A stretch of DNA of 64,000 nucleotides, taken from NCBI RefSeq assembly GCF_008271695.1, contig NZ_VKKY01000003.1, positions 1,240,001-1,304,000 of the forward strand, read 5' to 3'. Origin of the DNA: Rufibacter hautae (GTDB lineage Bacteria; Bacteroidota; Bacteroidia; Cytophagales; Hymenobacteraceae). Under the pieces are notes generated by a model. It ran no database searches. It was given only the letters and a program-made list of their open reading frames with translations, and was not told the origin of the DNA. Positions 18,116 to 26,563 of the stretch are shown in pieces; within the stretch, counting starts at the first letter, position 1, and each line of letters begins with the position of its first letter. Both the position numbers and the translations under genes were made by a program.

Positions 18116-18491
18116 TCCCACTTCCAACCTAGATCTTGCCGCCATCAGGGCGTCGCCGCCACCGCCGGCGGCCTTAAGGAAGGCCAAGGAAGAGGATGAG
18201 TGGTTTGCCAGCGACCGGCGCAAAAGAGAGCACCAGCGGGAACAAGGGGCCAAAACCATCATCCACTGGGCCATTCAGGGGAACATCATCATGGCAGGCA
18301 TTGTCATTGCCATCTGTATTGGGGTGCGGGGTTTCCACCTCATTGCCGCCGAAGAGTGGAAGTGGCTCACCAAGGAGCAGGTAGAGGTACTGGACAGCTT
18401 GGCCAAGTACGCCGGCTCGGGGGCCATTGGCAGTTTGCTTACCCGGTACCTGACTAAAAACGTTGACCCGGGCCCGCCGCCCCGGCAGTAA
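18087..18491 (+). CDS. Small single-pass membrane protein, candidate toxin partner of the Panacea protein
   Basis: Encodes 134 aa (131 from the second ATG at 18096). The N-terminus is proline-rich and followed by a highly charged stretch (RKAKEEDEWFASDRRKREHQ). A hydrophobic segment follows at about residues 62-82 (NIIMAGIVIAICIGVRGFHL), then an amphipathic region KWLTKEQVEVLDSLAKYAG and a weaker apolar stretch GSGAIGSLLTRYL. No known domain was recognised. Overlap with the upstream antitoxin-like gene suggests coupled translation. Some toxins paired with Panacea antitoxins are small membrane proteins, so a membrane-damaging toxin is plausible but unproven. Confidence 0.7.
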   Translation: MPPMQPNQPSPTSNLDLAAIRASPPPPAALRKAKEEDEWFASDRRKREHQREQGAKTIIHWAIQGNIIMAGIVIAICIGVRGFHLIAAEEWKWLTKEQVEVLDSLAKYAGSGAIGSLLTRYLTKNVDPGPPPRQ

Positions 18492-18572
18492 GGGAGTCAT
18501 CTGCTCAAAGGTTCATCTGTTCTGAAAAACGGCCTTTTTCTGGAAAACAGCCCTAAAACTCCGAAAGGTGTG

Positions 18573-18632
18573 AAAAAGAAAGCAGCAGGTCTAGTCACTT
18601 TCATGTGCTTAGACCTGCTGCTTTCTTTTTTT
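18573..18632. terminator. Bidirectional terminator between convergent genes
   Basis: Inverted repeat of about 20 bp (aaagaaagcagcaggtcta and its complement) with a 16-base loop, flanked by A- and T-tracts. It serves the Panacea operon on the plus strand and the DUF4394 gene on the minus strand. A degenerate hairpin-family copy lies just before it at about 18526-18560. Confidence 0.9.
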
Positions 18633-18641
18633 GGTTTGTTC

Positions 18642-20222
18642 TTAGAATCCTAAGCCAAGAGCAAAACTCAGCGGCATCTTGGAGACGGTAGAAAGTTTGG
18701 TGGTGGTGCCTTTGCTCAAGTCAATTCTGTAAATACCTGACTGACCTCCGGTCTGGAGCAGGGCAAGGGCAGTGCCGCTAACCCCGCCAATGTCAAAGCC
18801 GTTGTGAGGGCCTGTTTGTACGCCTAAGCTCCCCACCAATTGTTGCGTGCCAGCGTTTGGCGGGCTTTGCAGGTAAAGCGCATCTGTCCCGAAGTCAATG
18901 TTGTACAACGCGGTAGAGGTTGACCCGACGAAATTATTGGTGTACGCACTGGCATCTACCATAGGAGTGCCAGGGTTTAACTTACTGTCTTCCATGGCTA
19001 CCATCCCAGTGTTTGGGTTCAGGCGCAGGTTCTGGCCGGTGTTGCTCACCACCCGTATTCTATCCACGGTTGGGTTAAAATCGAAACCGAAGAAGTCGCC
19101 GGAAAGGGCAGGGGTAAACGGTTCTCCCACGGCAGCAAACGCCCCTGTGGCCAGGTTAACGGTGTAGATTCTGTTGGTGCTTCCTAAGGCATACAGTTGA
19201 GACGTGGCCGGGCGCATGTCAATTCCTAGTACTCTTTCATTGGGCTGCAAGCCAGTTATTGGTTTAGAAATGACCATGGCTGCCTCGTAAGGGTTGAAGA
19301 TGAGCAGATTGTTGTCAGCGTCAACCCCATAGGCCACCGGGTTGGTAGGAATGGCCACCCCAATAATCATCCGGTCGGTTTTGCCCAGGTTCATGGCCTT
19401 GCCGGTAGCCAAGTCAATGCTGTAGAAGCGGTACTTATTCCCGTTAGATTCTTCTTTCTGGTTCTCAACGCCGCCGCCCCGGCCAAACAAGGCCGCAATG
19501 GCAAGGGAATTATCAGGGGCTATGTCAAAGCCGCCTTCGCCCACTGCTTGGACATTCAGGCGACCCACCTCCACCAGCGTACCGTTATTGGGCGGCGTTT
19601 GGATGTATAACTTGTCAGTGGCAACATCAATGTCATACAGGGTGGTGGAGGTAGCCCCAGCCATGCTGTTGGTGTAAGCCACCGCCACTACTTCAGGGCT
19701 GCCAGGGTTAAGCATGCCATCAGTGGCTACAACGGCACCAGTTTCAGGGTTCAGGCGCAGGTTCTGGGTCTCGTTGGTGACCAGCCTAATGCGGTCTACA
19801 GTCGGGTTAAAGTCAAACCCCACCTGGGTGCCATCGATGGCCGGCGAGAAGGGGGCCGTGCCTACCTGGGTGGCAACCCCGGTGTTCTGGTTGATGACAT
19901 ACAGGTAACTCTGATTACTAACCCCGTAAAGCTGCCCGGTGGCCGGCCTGAAATCGATAGCTAAGATCCGTTCACCGCTTCTCAGGCCAGTAATGTTTAC
20001 TTCTCCGGTCTCCCGTAACTTTTGATCGGTGCTATATTTTACCAGTTGGTTGTTGGTGGTGAGGGCATAAAAAGTCAGGTCGCTCTGGATTTTAGCTTCG
20101 GTGGCAGCAGATGCGTTAAGTTGGTCTTTCGACTCCAGTATATCTTCATTACAAGACGTGAAAATGGTGGAGAAAGAAAGCAGGCAAGTTGCCCAGGAAA
20201 GAAAGTGGTAATTTGTTTTCAT
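18642..20222 (-). CDS. DUF4394 lipoprotein with two tandem copies of the domain
   Basis: Encodes 526 aa from the ATG at 20222 (MKTNYHFLSW), chosen because it is followed directly by a signal peptide with lipobox IFTSC. The mature protein holds two DUF4394 units of about 230 residues. Each begins with a YAL/YGV strand and contains ERVLGIDMRPATSQLYAL-like, GFDFNPTVDRIRVV and QNLRLNPNTG motifs. The repeated strands resemble a beta-propeller. DUF4394 proteins are usually secreted and of unknown function. It is a single-gene unit on the minus strand sharing a terminator with the Panacea operon. Confidence 0.85.
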   Translation of the reverse strand: MKTNYHFLSWATCLLSFSTIFTSCNEDILESKDQLNASAATEAKIQSDLTFYALTTNNQLVKYSTDQKLRETGEVNITGLRSGERILAIDFRPATGQLYGVSNQSYLYVINQNTGVATQVGTAPFSPAIDGTQVGFDFNPTVDRIRLVTNETQNLRLNPETGAVVATDGMLNPGSPEVVAVAYTNSMAGATSTTLYDIDVATDKLYIQTPPNNGTLVEVGRLNVQAVGEGGFDIAPDNSLAIAALFGRGGGVENQKEESNGNKYRFYSIDLATGKAMNLGKTDRMIIGVAIPTNPVAYGVDADNNLLIFNPYEAAMVISKPITGLQPNERVLGIDMRPATSQLYALGSTNRIYTVNLATGAFAAVGEPFTPALSGDFFGFDFNPTVDRIRVVSNTGQNLRLNPNTGMVAMEDSKLNPGTPMVDASAYTNNFVGSTSTALYNIDFGTDALYLQSPPNAGTQQLVGSLGVQTGPHNGFDIGGVSGTALALLQTGGQSGIYRIDLSKGTTTKLSTVSKMPLSFALGLGF

Positions 20223-20494
20223 GTTATCGTAGGTTAGGAGGTTGGTTGCCAAGACCTACGAATTGCTTTTTAGGCCGGATTGGGCCTTTTCGGAATTAAT
20301 TTAATTCAGCTTGATAAAAGTTAAATACAAAATTTTCTGGCTGAGTAAATGCGGAGGATTCCATTTACCTGATATTAAAAGGCTGCCGATGAATTATTTG
20401 TATAAACAAAGGTCATACTCCTGGCCTGCATACCAGTTTTAGGCTTCTTTTCTTGAAACTTATGAGAAGATGCCCATTCCAAGAGGCCTTAAGA

Positions 20495-20938
20495 CTACGA
20501 AGCTGCTGCTATGTTTTTCTCCAGGTAAGCAGGAAGTAAAGTACCGATGATTTCATTCCAGCCTGCCTCAAAGTTGGTTCTGGCAAAATCTGGATTACTG
20601 GTGGGAAAGGTCTCCAGCCCGCTATGGGAGAGTCTCACGGTGGTTTTATCCTCGTCAGGGAACAAGGCAAAGGTAACCAGGGTGTTGCCGGGGTACCCAT
20701 CGTAGCGCCAGCTGTAGGCAATTTTACGGCCTTGCTCCACTTCCGTAACCTGACAAAGGTGCAGATAGCTTCTATCTTCGGGGCCACCGGAGAACTGGAA
20801 CTCAAATCCAACCTCGGGTCTGAACTCCGCGAGGTCAAAGTACCATTCTTTCATCTGGTCTCTGTCGGTGAGGGCTTGCCAGACGGTTTCTGCCGGAGCA
20901 TTTACGGTGCGTTCTACGATGATGGGCGTGTTTTCCAT
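20495..20938 (-). CDS. SRPBCC / AHSA1-like START-fold protein
   Basis: Encodes 147 aa with the AHSA1 (activator of Hsp90 ATPase homolog) pattern: IIVERTVNAPAETVWQALTD at the N-terminus, MKEWYFDLAEFRPEVGFEF and a C-terminal helix FEAGWNEIIGTLLPAYLEK. Bacterial members bind hydrophobic ligands in a helix-grip pocket and their roles are mostly unknown. Full length for the family. No operon partner: the methyltransferase upstream on the same strand is 119 bases away, with a palindrome (20941-20976) in between. Confidence 0.88.
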   Translation of the reverse strand: MENTPIIVERTVNAPAETVWQALTDRDQMKEWYFDLAEFRPEVGFEFQFSGGPEDRSYLHLCQVTEVEQGRKIAYSWRYDGYPGNTLVTFALFPDEDKTTVRLSHSGLETFPTSNPDFARTNFEAGWNEIIGTLLPAYLEKNIAAAS

Positions 20939-20940
20939 GG

Positions 20941-20976
20941 GTTTTCGGCTTGTTTTCCTGATTTTGGCCCTAAAAT
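20941..20976. repeat. Palindromic repeat (hairpin family), degenerate
   Basis: gttttcggcttgtttt faces attttggccctaaaa across a few bases, the same TGTTTT-centred pattern as other intergenic copies, with mismatches in the stem. Confidence 0.55.
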
Positions 20977-21057
20977 AGGTTTAAATCAACGACTTTGTTC
21001 ATTTAACAAGCCAACTGTTCTCTAGGCTATAGGTCCAATAATCCTTGCACCCTAGTT

Positions 21058-21780
21058 TCACTTTCTGGGAACTGCCCTGATGCACATAAACCCGGGGAAT
21101 TCGTTGAGCTCTTTGTAATGCTTTGGGTCCAGATTCTCGAACTCAGGCACTGGTTTGGGTTCCAACAGTTGGTCAATGTAAAAGCCGTTGTCGGTTAAGG
21201 AAGAAATACAAGCTCCCAGGGGCCGTCTGTAGCTGTTCACTTCAGTGGGTTTTCCGAAGCCTTTCCAGGTGCATTTCACCGGCTCCACCTTGAAGTAGTG
21301 GGTAGACTGGAAAAAGTTGAAATCAAAGAAAGGGTGTTCTATTGAAATCACCAGGTAACCCTCTGGTTTCAAAACCCTGTGAAACTCCTGGATGGTCATG
21401 GTCCAGTCTTCCAGGTAATGGAGCGCCAAAGCACACAAGACGATGTCAAAGGAGGCGTCTTCCAACATTCCCAAGGGTTCTGATAGGTCATGGACGAAAA
21501 AAGAACCGGAATCCTTGTTCCGTTCCCTGGCCAGTTCTACCATCCGGGGACTAAGGTCAAATCCGGTGACGGTAGCTCCCAAAGCGATTAGTTCTTCCGC
21601 ATATTTCCCCGGACCGCAGGCGGCATCCAGAATGGTTTTCCCTTTGGCCTCCGGAATTAAACTCAACGTGTTAGGCCGGTCATAGTAGGCGTTGTGGGGT
21701 TTATGGTCAATCAACTGATTATAGCTTACTGCCAATTCCTCGTAGGCCGAAAGAATCTTCTCTTTCATGTTTCTGTCCAT
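21058..21780 (-). CDS. Class I SAM-dependent methyltransferase
   Basis: Encodes 240 aa with a Rossmann-type methyltransferase domain: motif I ILDAACGPGKYAEEL at about 50-64, motif II acidic residue in VTGFDLSPRM, motif III in DIVLCALALHYLEDW, and the post-motif helix FHRVLKPEGYLVISIEHP. This is the Methyltransf_11 type common for small molecules. The C-terminal part (about 165-240) is not diagnostic. A start two codons inside (MKEK) is also possible. Substrate unknown and no pathway neighbours. Confidence 0.88.
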   Translation of the reverse strand: MDRNMKEKILSAYEELAVSYNQLIDHKPHNAYYDRPNTLSLIPEAKGKTILDAACGPGKYAEELIALGATVTGFDLSPRMVELARERNKDSGSFFVHDLSEPLGMLEDASFDIVLCALALHYLEDWTMTIQEFHRVLKPEGYLVISIEHPFFDFNFFQSTHYFKVEPVKCTWKGFGKPTEVNSYRRPLGACISSLTDNGFYIDQLLEPKPVPEFENLDPKHYKELNEFPGFMCIRAVPRK

Positions 21781-22006
21781 ACATCCTCCATTTAGTAACT
21801 AAGGCTTCTTATAAACGGTTAGACTTCGTTTAAGAGCTAACCCGGGGCTTTAAAGTTTTACATAAAAGCGCTAGCAATTTGTCAAAACGCAATTGAAAGA
21901 AGGGGAAAGGAGAGGTGAAGTATTTATAATTGTAAAAAGTACGCTTATCTTTAAACAAGATTTGTCAGACAAATCTGTTACTCTACTATCAACGCAAACG
22001 AAGCAT

Positions 22007-23077
22007 ATGAACTCCATTAAACTAATGAAATTGATCTTGGCGGTGACGCTGCTGGCAGGCAGTTTAACGAGCCAGGCGCAGAAGCTGAAGAAAAACCAAT
22101 TCAATAACCCCTTAGCCTTACAACGGGCAGACCCGCATGTCTGGAGAACGGCCGATGGCACGTATTACTTTGTGGCCACGGTGCCCGAATATGATCGCCT
22201 GGAGATACGCATTTCCAAAACCATCAATGGCATAAAAGAAGCGAAACCAGTTGTGGTTTGGCGCAAGCACGAAAAAGGTTCTATGGGGAACCACATCTGG
22301 GCACCTGAACTGCACCAGATAGACGGGAAATGGTACATCTATTTTGCCGCAGGCGGAGCCGAGGATAAGTGGGCCATCCGCAAATACGCTTTGTCCAATC
22401 CGTCTGAAGATCCTACCAAAGGCGAATGGAAAGAGGAAGGGGAGATTGTCAGCAGACGCAATGAGTTCACCCTGGATGCTACCATTTTTGAACACAAAGG
22501 TCAGCGCTACATGATTTGGGTAGACCGAGCTTCTACGAAAGAAGTAAATACGGGCTTATACATTGCCCAAATGACCAGCCCCACCACCTTGGGTGACAAA
22601 CAGGTGGTTATCTCCCAACCTACATTGGCTTGGGAAAGGATAGGACATAACGTGAACGAAGCCCCGGCCGTCATCATCCGCAACGGAAAGGTGTTTGTCA
22701 CTTTCTCCGCCAGTGCCACGGATGCGAACTACGCTTTAGGTTTGCTCTGGGCCACAGAGGATGCTGACCTTCTGGATACTGCTTCCTGGCACAAACTTCC
22801 CGACCCGGTTTTTTACACTAATGAACGCCTGAAACGTTTCGGCCCGGGGCATAACAGCTTTATAAAAGCCGAGGATGGAAAAACAGATATCATGATTTAC
22901 CATGCCCGCGACTACAAAGAGATCAACGGCGAACCTTTGTACGACCCTAACCGCCACACCCGCGCCCGGGTACTGAGATGGACCAAGGACGGCATGCCTG
23001 ATTTTGGCCAGGAACTGGACGACAACGAAATGGCCCTGAAAAAGGCAAAACGCTCCAAAAAGGCGAAGAAGCAATAG
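22007..23077 (+). CDS. Secreted glycoside hydrolase family 43-like enzyme
   Basis: Encodes 356 aa from the ATG at 22007, chosen because a signal peptide (LMKLILAVTLLAGSLTSQAQ) follows at once; the frame stays open for 38 codons upstream. The fold is a GH43-type five-bladed propeller. Candidate catalytic residues are D42 in RADPHVW (base), an Asp in LDATIFEH at about 156 and E217 in NEAPAVI (acid). WAPEL at about 98 and GPGHNSF are also typical. GH43 enzymes mostly release arabinose or xylose from plant polysaccharides. The tail is very lysine-rich (KKAKRSKKAKK). No SusCD or other carbohydrate genes are adjacent, so the substrate is open. Confidence 0.85.
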   Translation: MNSIKLMKLILAVTLLAGSLTSQAQKLKKNQFNNPLALQRADPHVWRTADGTYYFVATVPEYDRLEIRISKTINGIKEAKPVVVWRKHEKGSMGNHIWAPELHQIDGKWYIYFAAGGAEDKWAIRKYALSNPSEDPTKGEWKEEGEIVSRRNEFTLDATIFEHKGQRYMIWVDRASTKEVNTGLYIAQMTSPTTLGDKQVVISQPTLAWERIGHNVNEAPAVIIRNGKVFVTFSASATDANYALGLLWATEDADLLDTASWHKLPDPVFYTNERLKRFGPGHNSFIKAEDGKTDIMIYHARDYKEINGEPLYDPNRHTRARVLRWTKDGMPDFGQELDDNEMALKKAKRSKKAKKQ

Positions 23078-23107
23078 CGGTTAAAGTTTTTTCAGGATAT
23101 CTAATAA

Positions 23108-23157
23108 CCAAAATAGCTGCGGCTTAGAGGATTTTCTCTAAGCCGCAGCTATTTTGG
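23108..23157. terminator. Long perfect hairpin terminator after the GH43 gene
   Basis: Perfect 22-bp arms (23108-23129 and 23136-23157, core aatagctgcggcttagag) with a six-base loop. It lies 31 bases after the stop. The T-run after it is short, so it may act on either strand. Confidence 0.75.
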
Positions 23158-23300
23158 TTTATGTCTATTTACTGCTTAACCTTCCTAAGCTTATACCAGG
23201 TAATTGCCAAAACCAAATGAACTTAGTCATGCCATGCAGGAGAGGAGGTTTTGCCATAAAGTTTGGTACTTCAGGCTACAGTAGAATCAGGCATTTGCGT

Positions 23301-23669
23301 TTATTTGCTGAATTCACAGAAATGCCACAAAACTCCGGATGGGTCGGTCATGAATAATTCTCTGCCCCAGTCAAATTGTTTTATCTCCGTCAGTTTTACA
23401 CCCTGGTAGGTAGTAGGTAAGTTTTTGCCAATCAATTCTGCTTCGCATTTTTCAATGTCATCTACTTCCATAAAGACCATTGAATTATCTATCCAATCAG
23501 CTACATAATAGTCTTGCAAGTAAAAACCTATTTGCTCATTTACCCTAAACAAGCACATTTTATCGCTGATAATAACCTCTTCAAAGTCAAGCGACCTATA
23601 GAAGGCTCTTGATATTTCGTAATCTTTTGCGCCAATAAAAGTGCGGATGCTTTTAGGTAAATAGTTCAT
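23301..23669 (-). CDS. VOC (glyoxalase / bleomycin-resistance) superfamily protein
   Basis: Encodes 122 aa with paired beta-alpha-beta-beta-beta units: IRTFIGAKDYEISRAFYRSLDFEEVI at the N-terminus and MVFMEVDDIEKCEAELIGKNLP at about 65-85, ending RELFMTDPSGVLWHFCEF. This is the usual shape of small VOC proteins, which bind a metal or sequester a ligand. The typical metal-binding H/E set is not clearly complete, so catalysis is uncertain. It stands alone and is more AT-rich than its neighbours, as is the following 1 kb. Confidence 0.85.
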   Translation of the reverse strand: MNYLPKSIRTFIGAKDYEISRAFYRSLDFEEVIISDKMCLFRVNEQIGFYLQDYYVADWIDNSMVFMEVDDIEKCEAELIGKNLPTTYQGVKLTEIKQFDWGRELFMTDPSGVLWHFCEFSK

Positions 23670-23793
23670 TAAAAATTATATCTGCTTAATTGTTAGTAAG
23701 ATGCGGAGAAGATGAATTAATACATTATGCAATTTTTGCTGTCACAAATAGCAAGTATAATGGTAGTTGTTTTACAGCTGTTGCTTACTTTGT

Positions 23794-24247
23794 TTAAGTC
23801 ATAAACAAAATCATTTCTACCGCTGCTTCACCTAATTTCTGGTTTCCTGTGATTTGTATTTTGTCTTGTAAATCTTTTGGCCGCAAGCTTTTTGAGAACA
23901 GTTTCCAGGAGGCATATGCATCGATGGAAATCTCAGTCAGAGGGGTACTGCCTGGCATGGATTCGGTCCTCACCCAGTTCTTTCCGTTGTACCTCACCAG
24001 CCATTCCCCGTTCACTTCTCCCGTGATTGCCATCTTCACTACACTTCCTTTTTCTGCCGTAGTATTCTGGAGAGTATGAGGCAAGGCATACATGCAAACT
24101 TCCTAAAAGGGAAGATTGCGCTACCACATCTTTTACAGTCCAGAGTTTGGCCACGGTTTGTTTGCTCCAATCTTCCTTATTAAGGCTATGCAGTAGTTCC
24201 AATAATTTCTGGTCTAATTCTGGAAGTTTGTGGACTAAGTTGATCAT
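23794..24247 (-). pseudogene. Remnant of a DinB / maleylpyruvate isomerase-like gene with an internal deletion
   Basis: The frame starting at 24247 gives a good N-terminus of a mycothiol-dependent maleylpyruvate isomerase-like protein (MINLVHKLPELDQKLLELL, then KLWTVKDVVA). It then loses sense after about 45 codons. The C-terminal SCP2-like domain resumes in another frame from about 24110 (YALPHTLQNTTAEKGS... ending EAAVEMILFM). Intact relatives have about 150 more residues between these parts, so both an internal deletion and a frame change are implied. It sits among other AT-rich accessory genes. The two parts cannot form one functional protein as they stand. Confidence 0.75.
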
Positions 24248-24298
24248 CTCACTCTCTATTACTGTAAATACTTTACCTCGATATTGAGCAACTCGGAT

Positions 24299-24700
24299 TT
24301 ATTTAACTAGAGTGAATTTAATTCTGTCCTTAATCTTAAATTCATCCATTTTCCTGTTGAATTCTGCCTCTGACAACGGGCCAATCACTCCTTTTTTTAA
24401 CCCTTTTGCGTTCTCTTTAATGTCAATAATGAAGTAGTTGGTGACAGAGAAGTTTGGTTCGCTATAGAAGTCACCCTTTTGCGGATACTGTTTTGCTATT
24501 ATATATTCTGTGTTGTACCCTACACTAAAAACGTACCCGGGTACTTGCTCTTCTTCTTTGTAAATGGATTGATTATCCTTTGTATCTATCCACACTAATT
24601 CATACCCATTCCCCAAGTCTTCTGAGATGGAATCAAAGTCACAGCTAAAGAAAGATAAAAAGGCAAGCAATAGGGTAAAAGACAAGAGTTTTTTGATCAT
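24299..24700 (-). CDS. Small lipoprotein, DUF3997-like
   Basis: Encodes 133 aa with a signal peptide and lipobox FFSC at about residues 17-20. The short mature domain (GYELVWIDTKDNQSIY, YIIAKQYPQKGDF, YFIIDIKENAKG) resembles DUF3997-type proteins, small secreted proteins of unknown function. It is AT-rich compared with the flanking housekeeping genes. It may belong with the decayed gene downstream on the same strand. Family assignment is tentative. Confidence 0.65.
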   Translation of the reverse strand: MIKKLLSFTLLLAFLSFFSCDFDSISEDLGNGYELVWIDTKDNQSIYKEEEQVPGYVFSVGYNTEYIIAKQYPQKGDFYSEPNFSVTNYFIIDIKENAKGLKKGVIGPLSEAEFNRKMDEFKIKDRIKFTLVK

Positions 24701-24869
24701 TTCAGGGAAGTGGTTGTTTTAGGGGGAGGATTTAGCCAAGAGCAGCTCCTATCACAAGCGCATTAAGGGCAGGAAGTTAAAGGGTTTAAAGGAATAAAAA
24801 AGCTGTAACAATTGGTAGCAGCCATCTATTTGAAGGCTGATTTAAGAAAATCGGCATTGAAACAGGTGA

Positions 24870-26417
24870 CTACTTTAACCTGGCGGCTTTGCGGCGCATG
24901 ACTTCTTGCACGGGTATATTCTCAATCTTACTCTCCAGCCAGGAGATGATGTCTAGGTACAGGAAAGGCCGGCGCTCATAGGGCTTCTCAGAGATGGCAA
25001 TGAGTTTCTCCTTCAGGGTAATGAAGGCGTCCTTCAGTTGGTAAGGCGCAATGTTGCCCACGGTGCGCAGGAACTTGAAAATCTCTACTTGCATTTGCTG
25101 CTGGTTGTCCATTTTGCCCAGGAAATGGTACACCGTCCGGATTTGGTAATCCAGGGCATCGTCATCGTAGCCGGCCTCGTAGTGGGCAATCAGGTTCAGA
25201 ATGCGGGCGAAGCACTGGAGGTCTTCGCGCAAGCTGGTGTTCTGGTGATGGATGACCTTGTTCAGGTACTCAATCGCCTTCTTGAAATCACCGGAGCCAA
25301 AGTAGAGGCTGGCAATCTTGTAGTAGAACACCAGCATGCGGTGGGGATCCAGTTGGGCCTGGAACCCTTCCAGGTTCTTCAGTACGCCCGGAATCACCTT
25401 TAGCCCCTCGGTGAAGTTGCCCTCTAGAAAATACCCGTTCATCTTGTTAGTGTAGATGTAGAGGAACAGCAGCGTGTCAATGTTGGGGTTGGAACGGCGA
25501 GAGGTATCGGCGGCAAAGTCTTCCAGTTGCTGCAGCACTTTGATAAACTTGGAGTGATACAGCAGGTTGTACAGTGCGTTGAGCAGGTTGTGCATCCCCT
25601 TGATGTACAGTACCGACCGCCGCTCTTTCATGTGCGGGTATTCCTCAAACAAATCAACCCACTTCTGGGCATACCGGTAGCAGTTCTTGAAATCCTGGAT
25701 CATGAGGTAATACCACACGTGCGACTGGTGGTAATACAGTTTTTCGTAGAAGCCCGCTCGCCTGATCTCAATCACCGGAAGGTTCTCGTGGAAGAAACCG
25801 GTGATATATTCATAGTCTTCCTGGTTGCGGGCCAGGCCCACCTTCAGGTACAGCCCATACAAGCGCAGCGCCACGTTGGAGAGCTGGTGCATCTGTGAGA
25901 TGTGGGTAGACACCGCGGTGGCTTCCTGGGTTAAATCCTCGGCCCGGCCACTCAGGCTCCGCGTGATGTACTGCGACTCTATCAGCTTCTCAAAGTCAAT
26001 GGCGGTGAGCGCAATATGGGGCAGTTCATACTCCAGCGCCGTCACTTTCACTTTGTCCAGCATTTTCAGGCTCTGCTGGTAAAACCCTTTATTATAGAGT
26101 ACCCGGGCGTAATCCAACTGCTCGTGCAACTGAATGTCCAGGTTCTGCGGTGCATGAAACGCCCGGAGGCTGGAAAGGAGGTGTTTATACAGGTTGTTCT
26201 TAAGGTTAGCCAACTGTACCTTCTTAATGCTGGGTACCTGTTTCAAGACTTTCTCCTCATTCAGGGTTTCCTGCTGGTCCAGGGCATCAAACAACTGCAA
26301 GAACTTCAGGTCCTCGCTGGAGCCGCTCCGGTTGGTAAACAGCCTGAAGTGGCGCTTTTCAGAAGGCGTCAATGATTTTATTAACTGAAAAATAGGATCA
26401 ATATTTTGGCTAGGCAT
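24870..26417 (-). CDS. Large helical-repeat (TPR-like) protein of unknown function
   Basis: Encodes 515 aa, almost entirely alpha-helical and rich in leucine, tyrosine and lysine. Several stretches have TPR-like spacing, for example LYNKGFYQQSLKMLDKVK (about 110-127) and ASLYFGSGDFKKAIEYLNKVI (about 372-392). No signal peptide or TM segment, so it is probably cytosolic. The N-terminus (PIFQLIKSLTPSEKRHFRLF) is distinctive and I have seen similar openings in other Bacteroidetes proteins, but I know no assigned function. It is divergent from leuA with 146 bases between, so the two may share a control region. Confidence 0.75.
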   Translation of the reverse strand: MPSQNIDPIFQLIKSLTPSEKRHFRLFTNRSGSSEDLKFLQLFDALDQQETLNEEKVLKQVPSIKKVQLANLKNNLYKHLLSSLRAFHAPQNLDIQLHEQLDYARVLYNKGFYQQSLKMLDKVKVTALEYELPHIALTAIDFEKLIESQYITRSLSGRAEDLTQEATAVSTHISQMHQLSNVALRLYGLYLKVGLARNQEDYEYITGFFHENLPVIEIRRAGFYEKLYYHQSHVWYYLMIQDFKNCYRYAQKWVDLFEEYPHMKERRSVLYIKGMHNLLNALYNLLYHSKFIKVLQQLEDFAADTSRRSNPNIDTLLFLYIYTNKMNGYFLEGNFTEGLKVIPGVLKNLEGFQAQLDPHRMLVFYYKIASLYFGSGDFKKAIEYLNKVIHHQNTSLREDLQCFARILNLIAHYEAGYDDDALDYQIRTVYHFLGKMDNQQQMQVEIFKFLRTVGNIAPYQLKDAFITLKEKLIAISEKPYERRPFLYLDIISWLESKIENIPVQEVMRRKAARLK

Positions 26418-26563
26418 TGTAAATAGAAATGATTTAAAATATTGATTTTCAGTTGTTTGTGTTTAAATATTGGATGGTTAGAAATAGTAAATGCGCTGAA
26501 AAAAGATTTTAGCTTCCGTATTAGTACGCGCTTCTTTGTATCCGAATAGAAGCCAAAATAACA

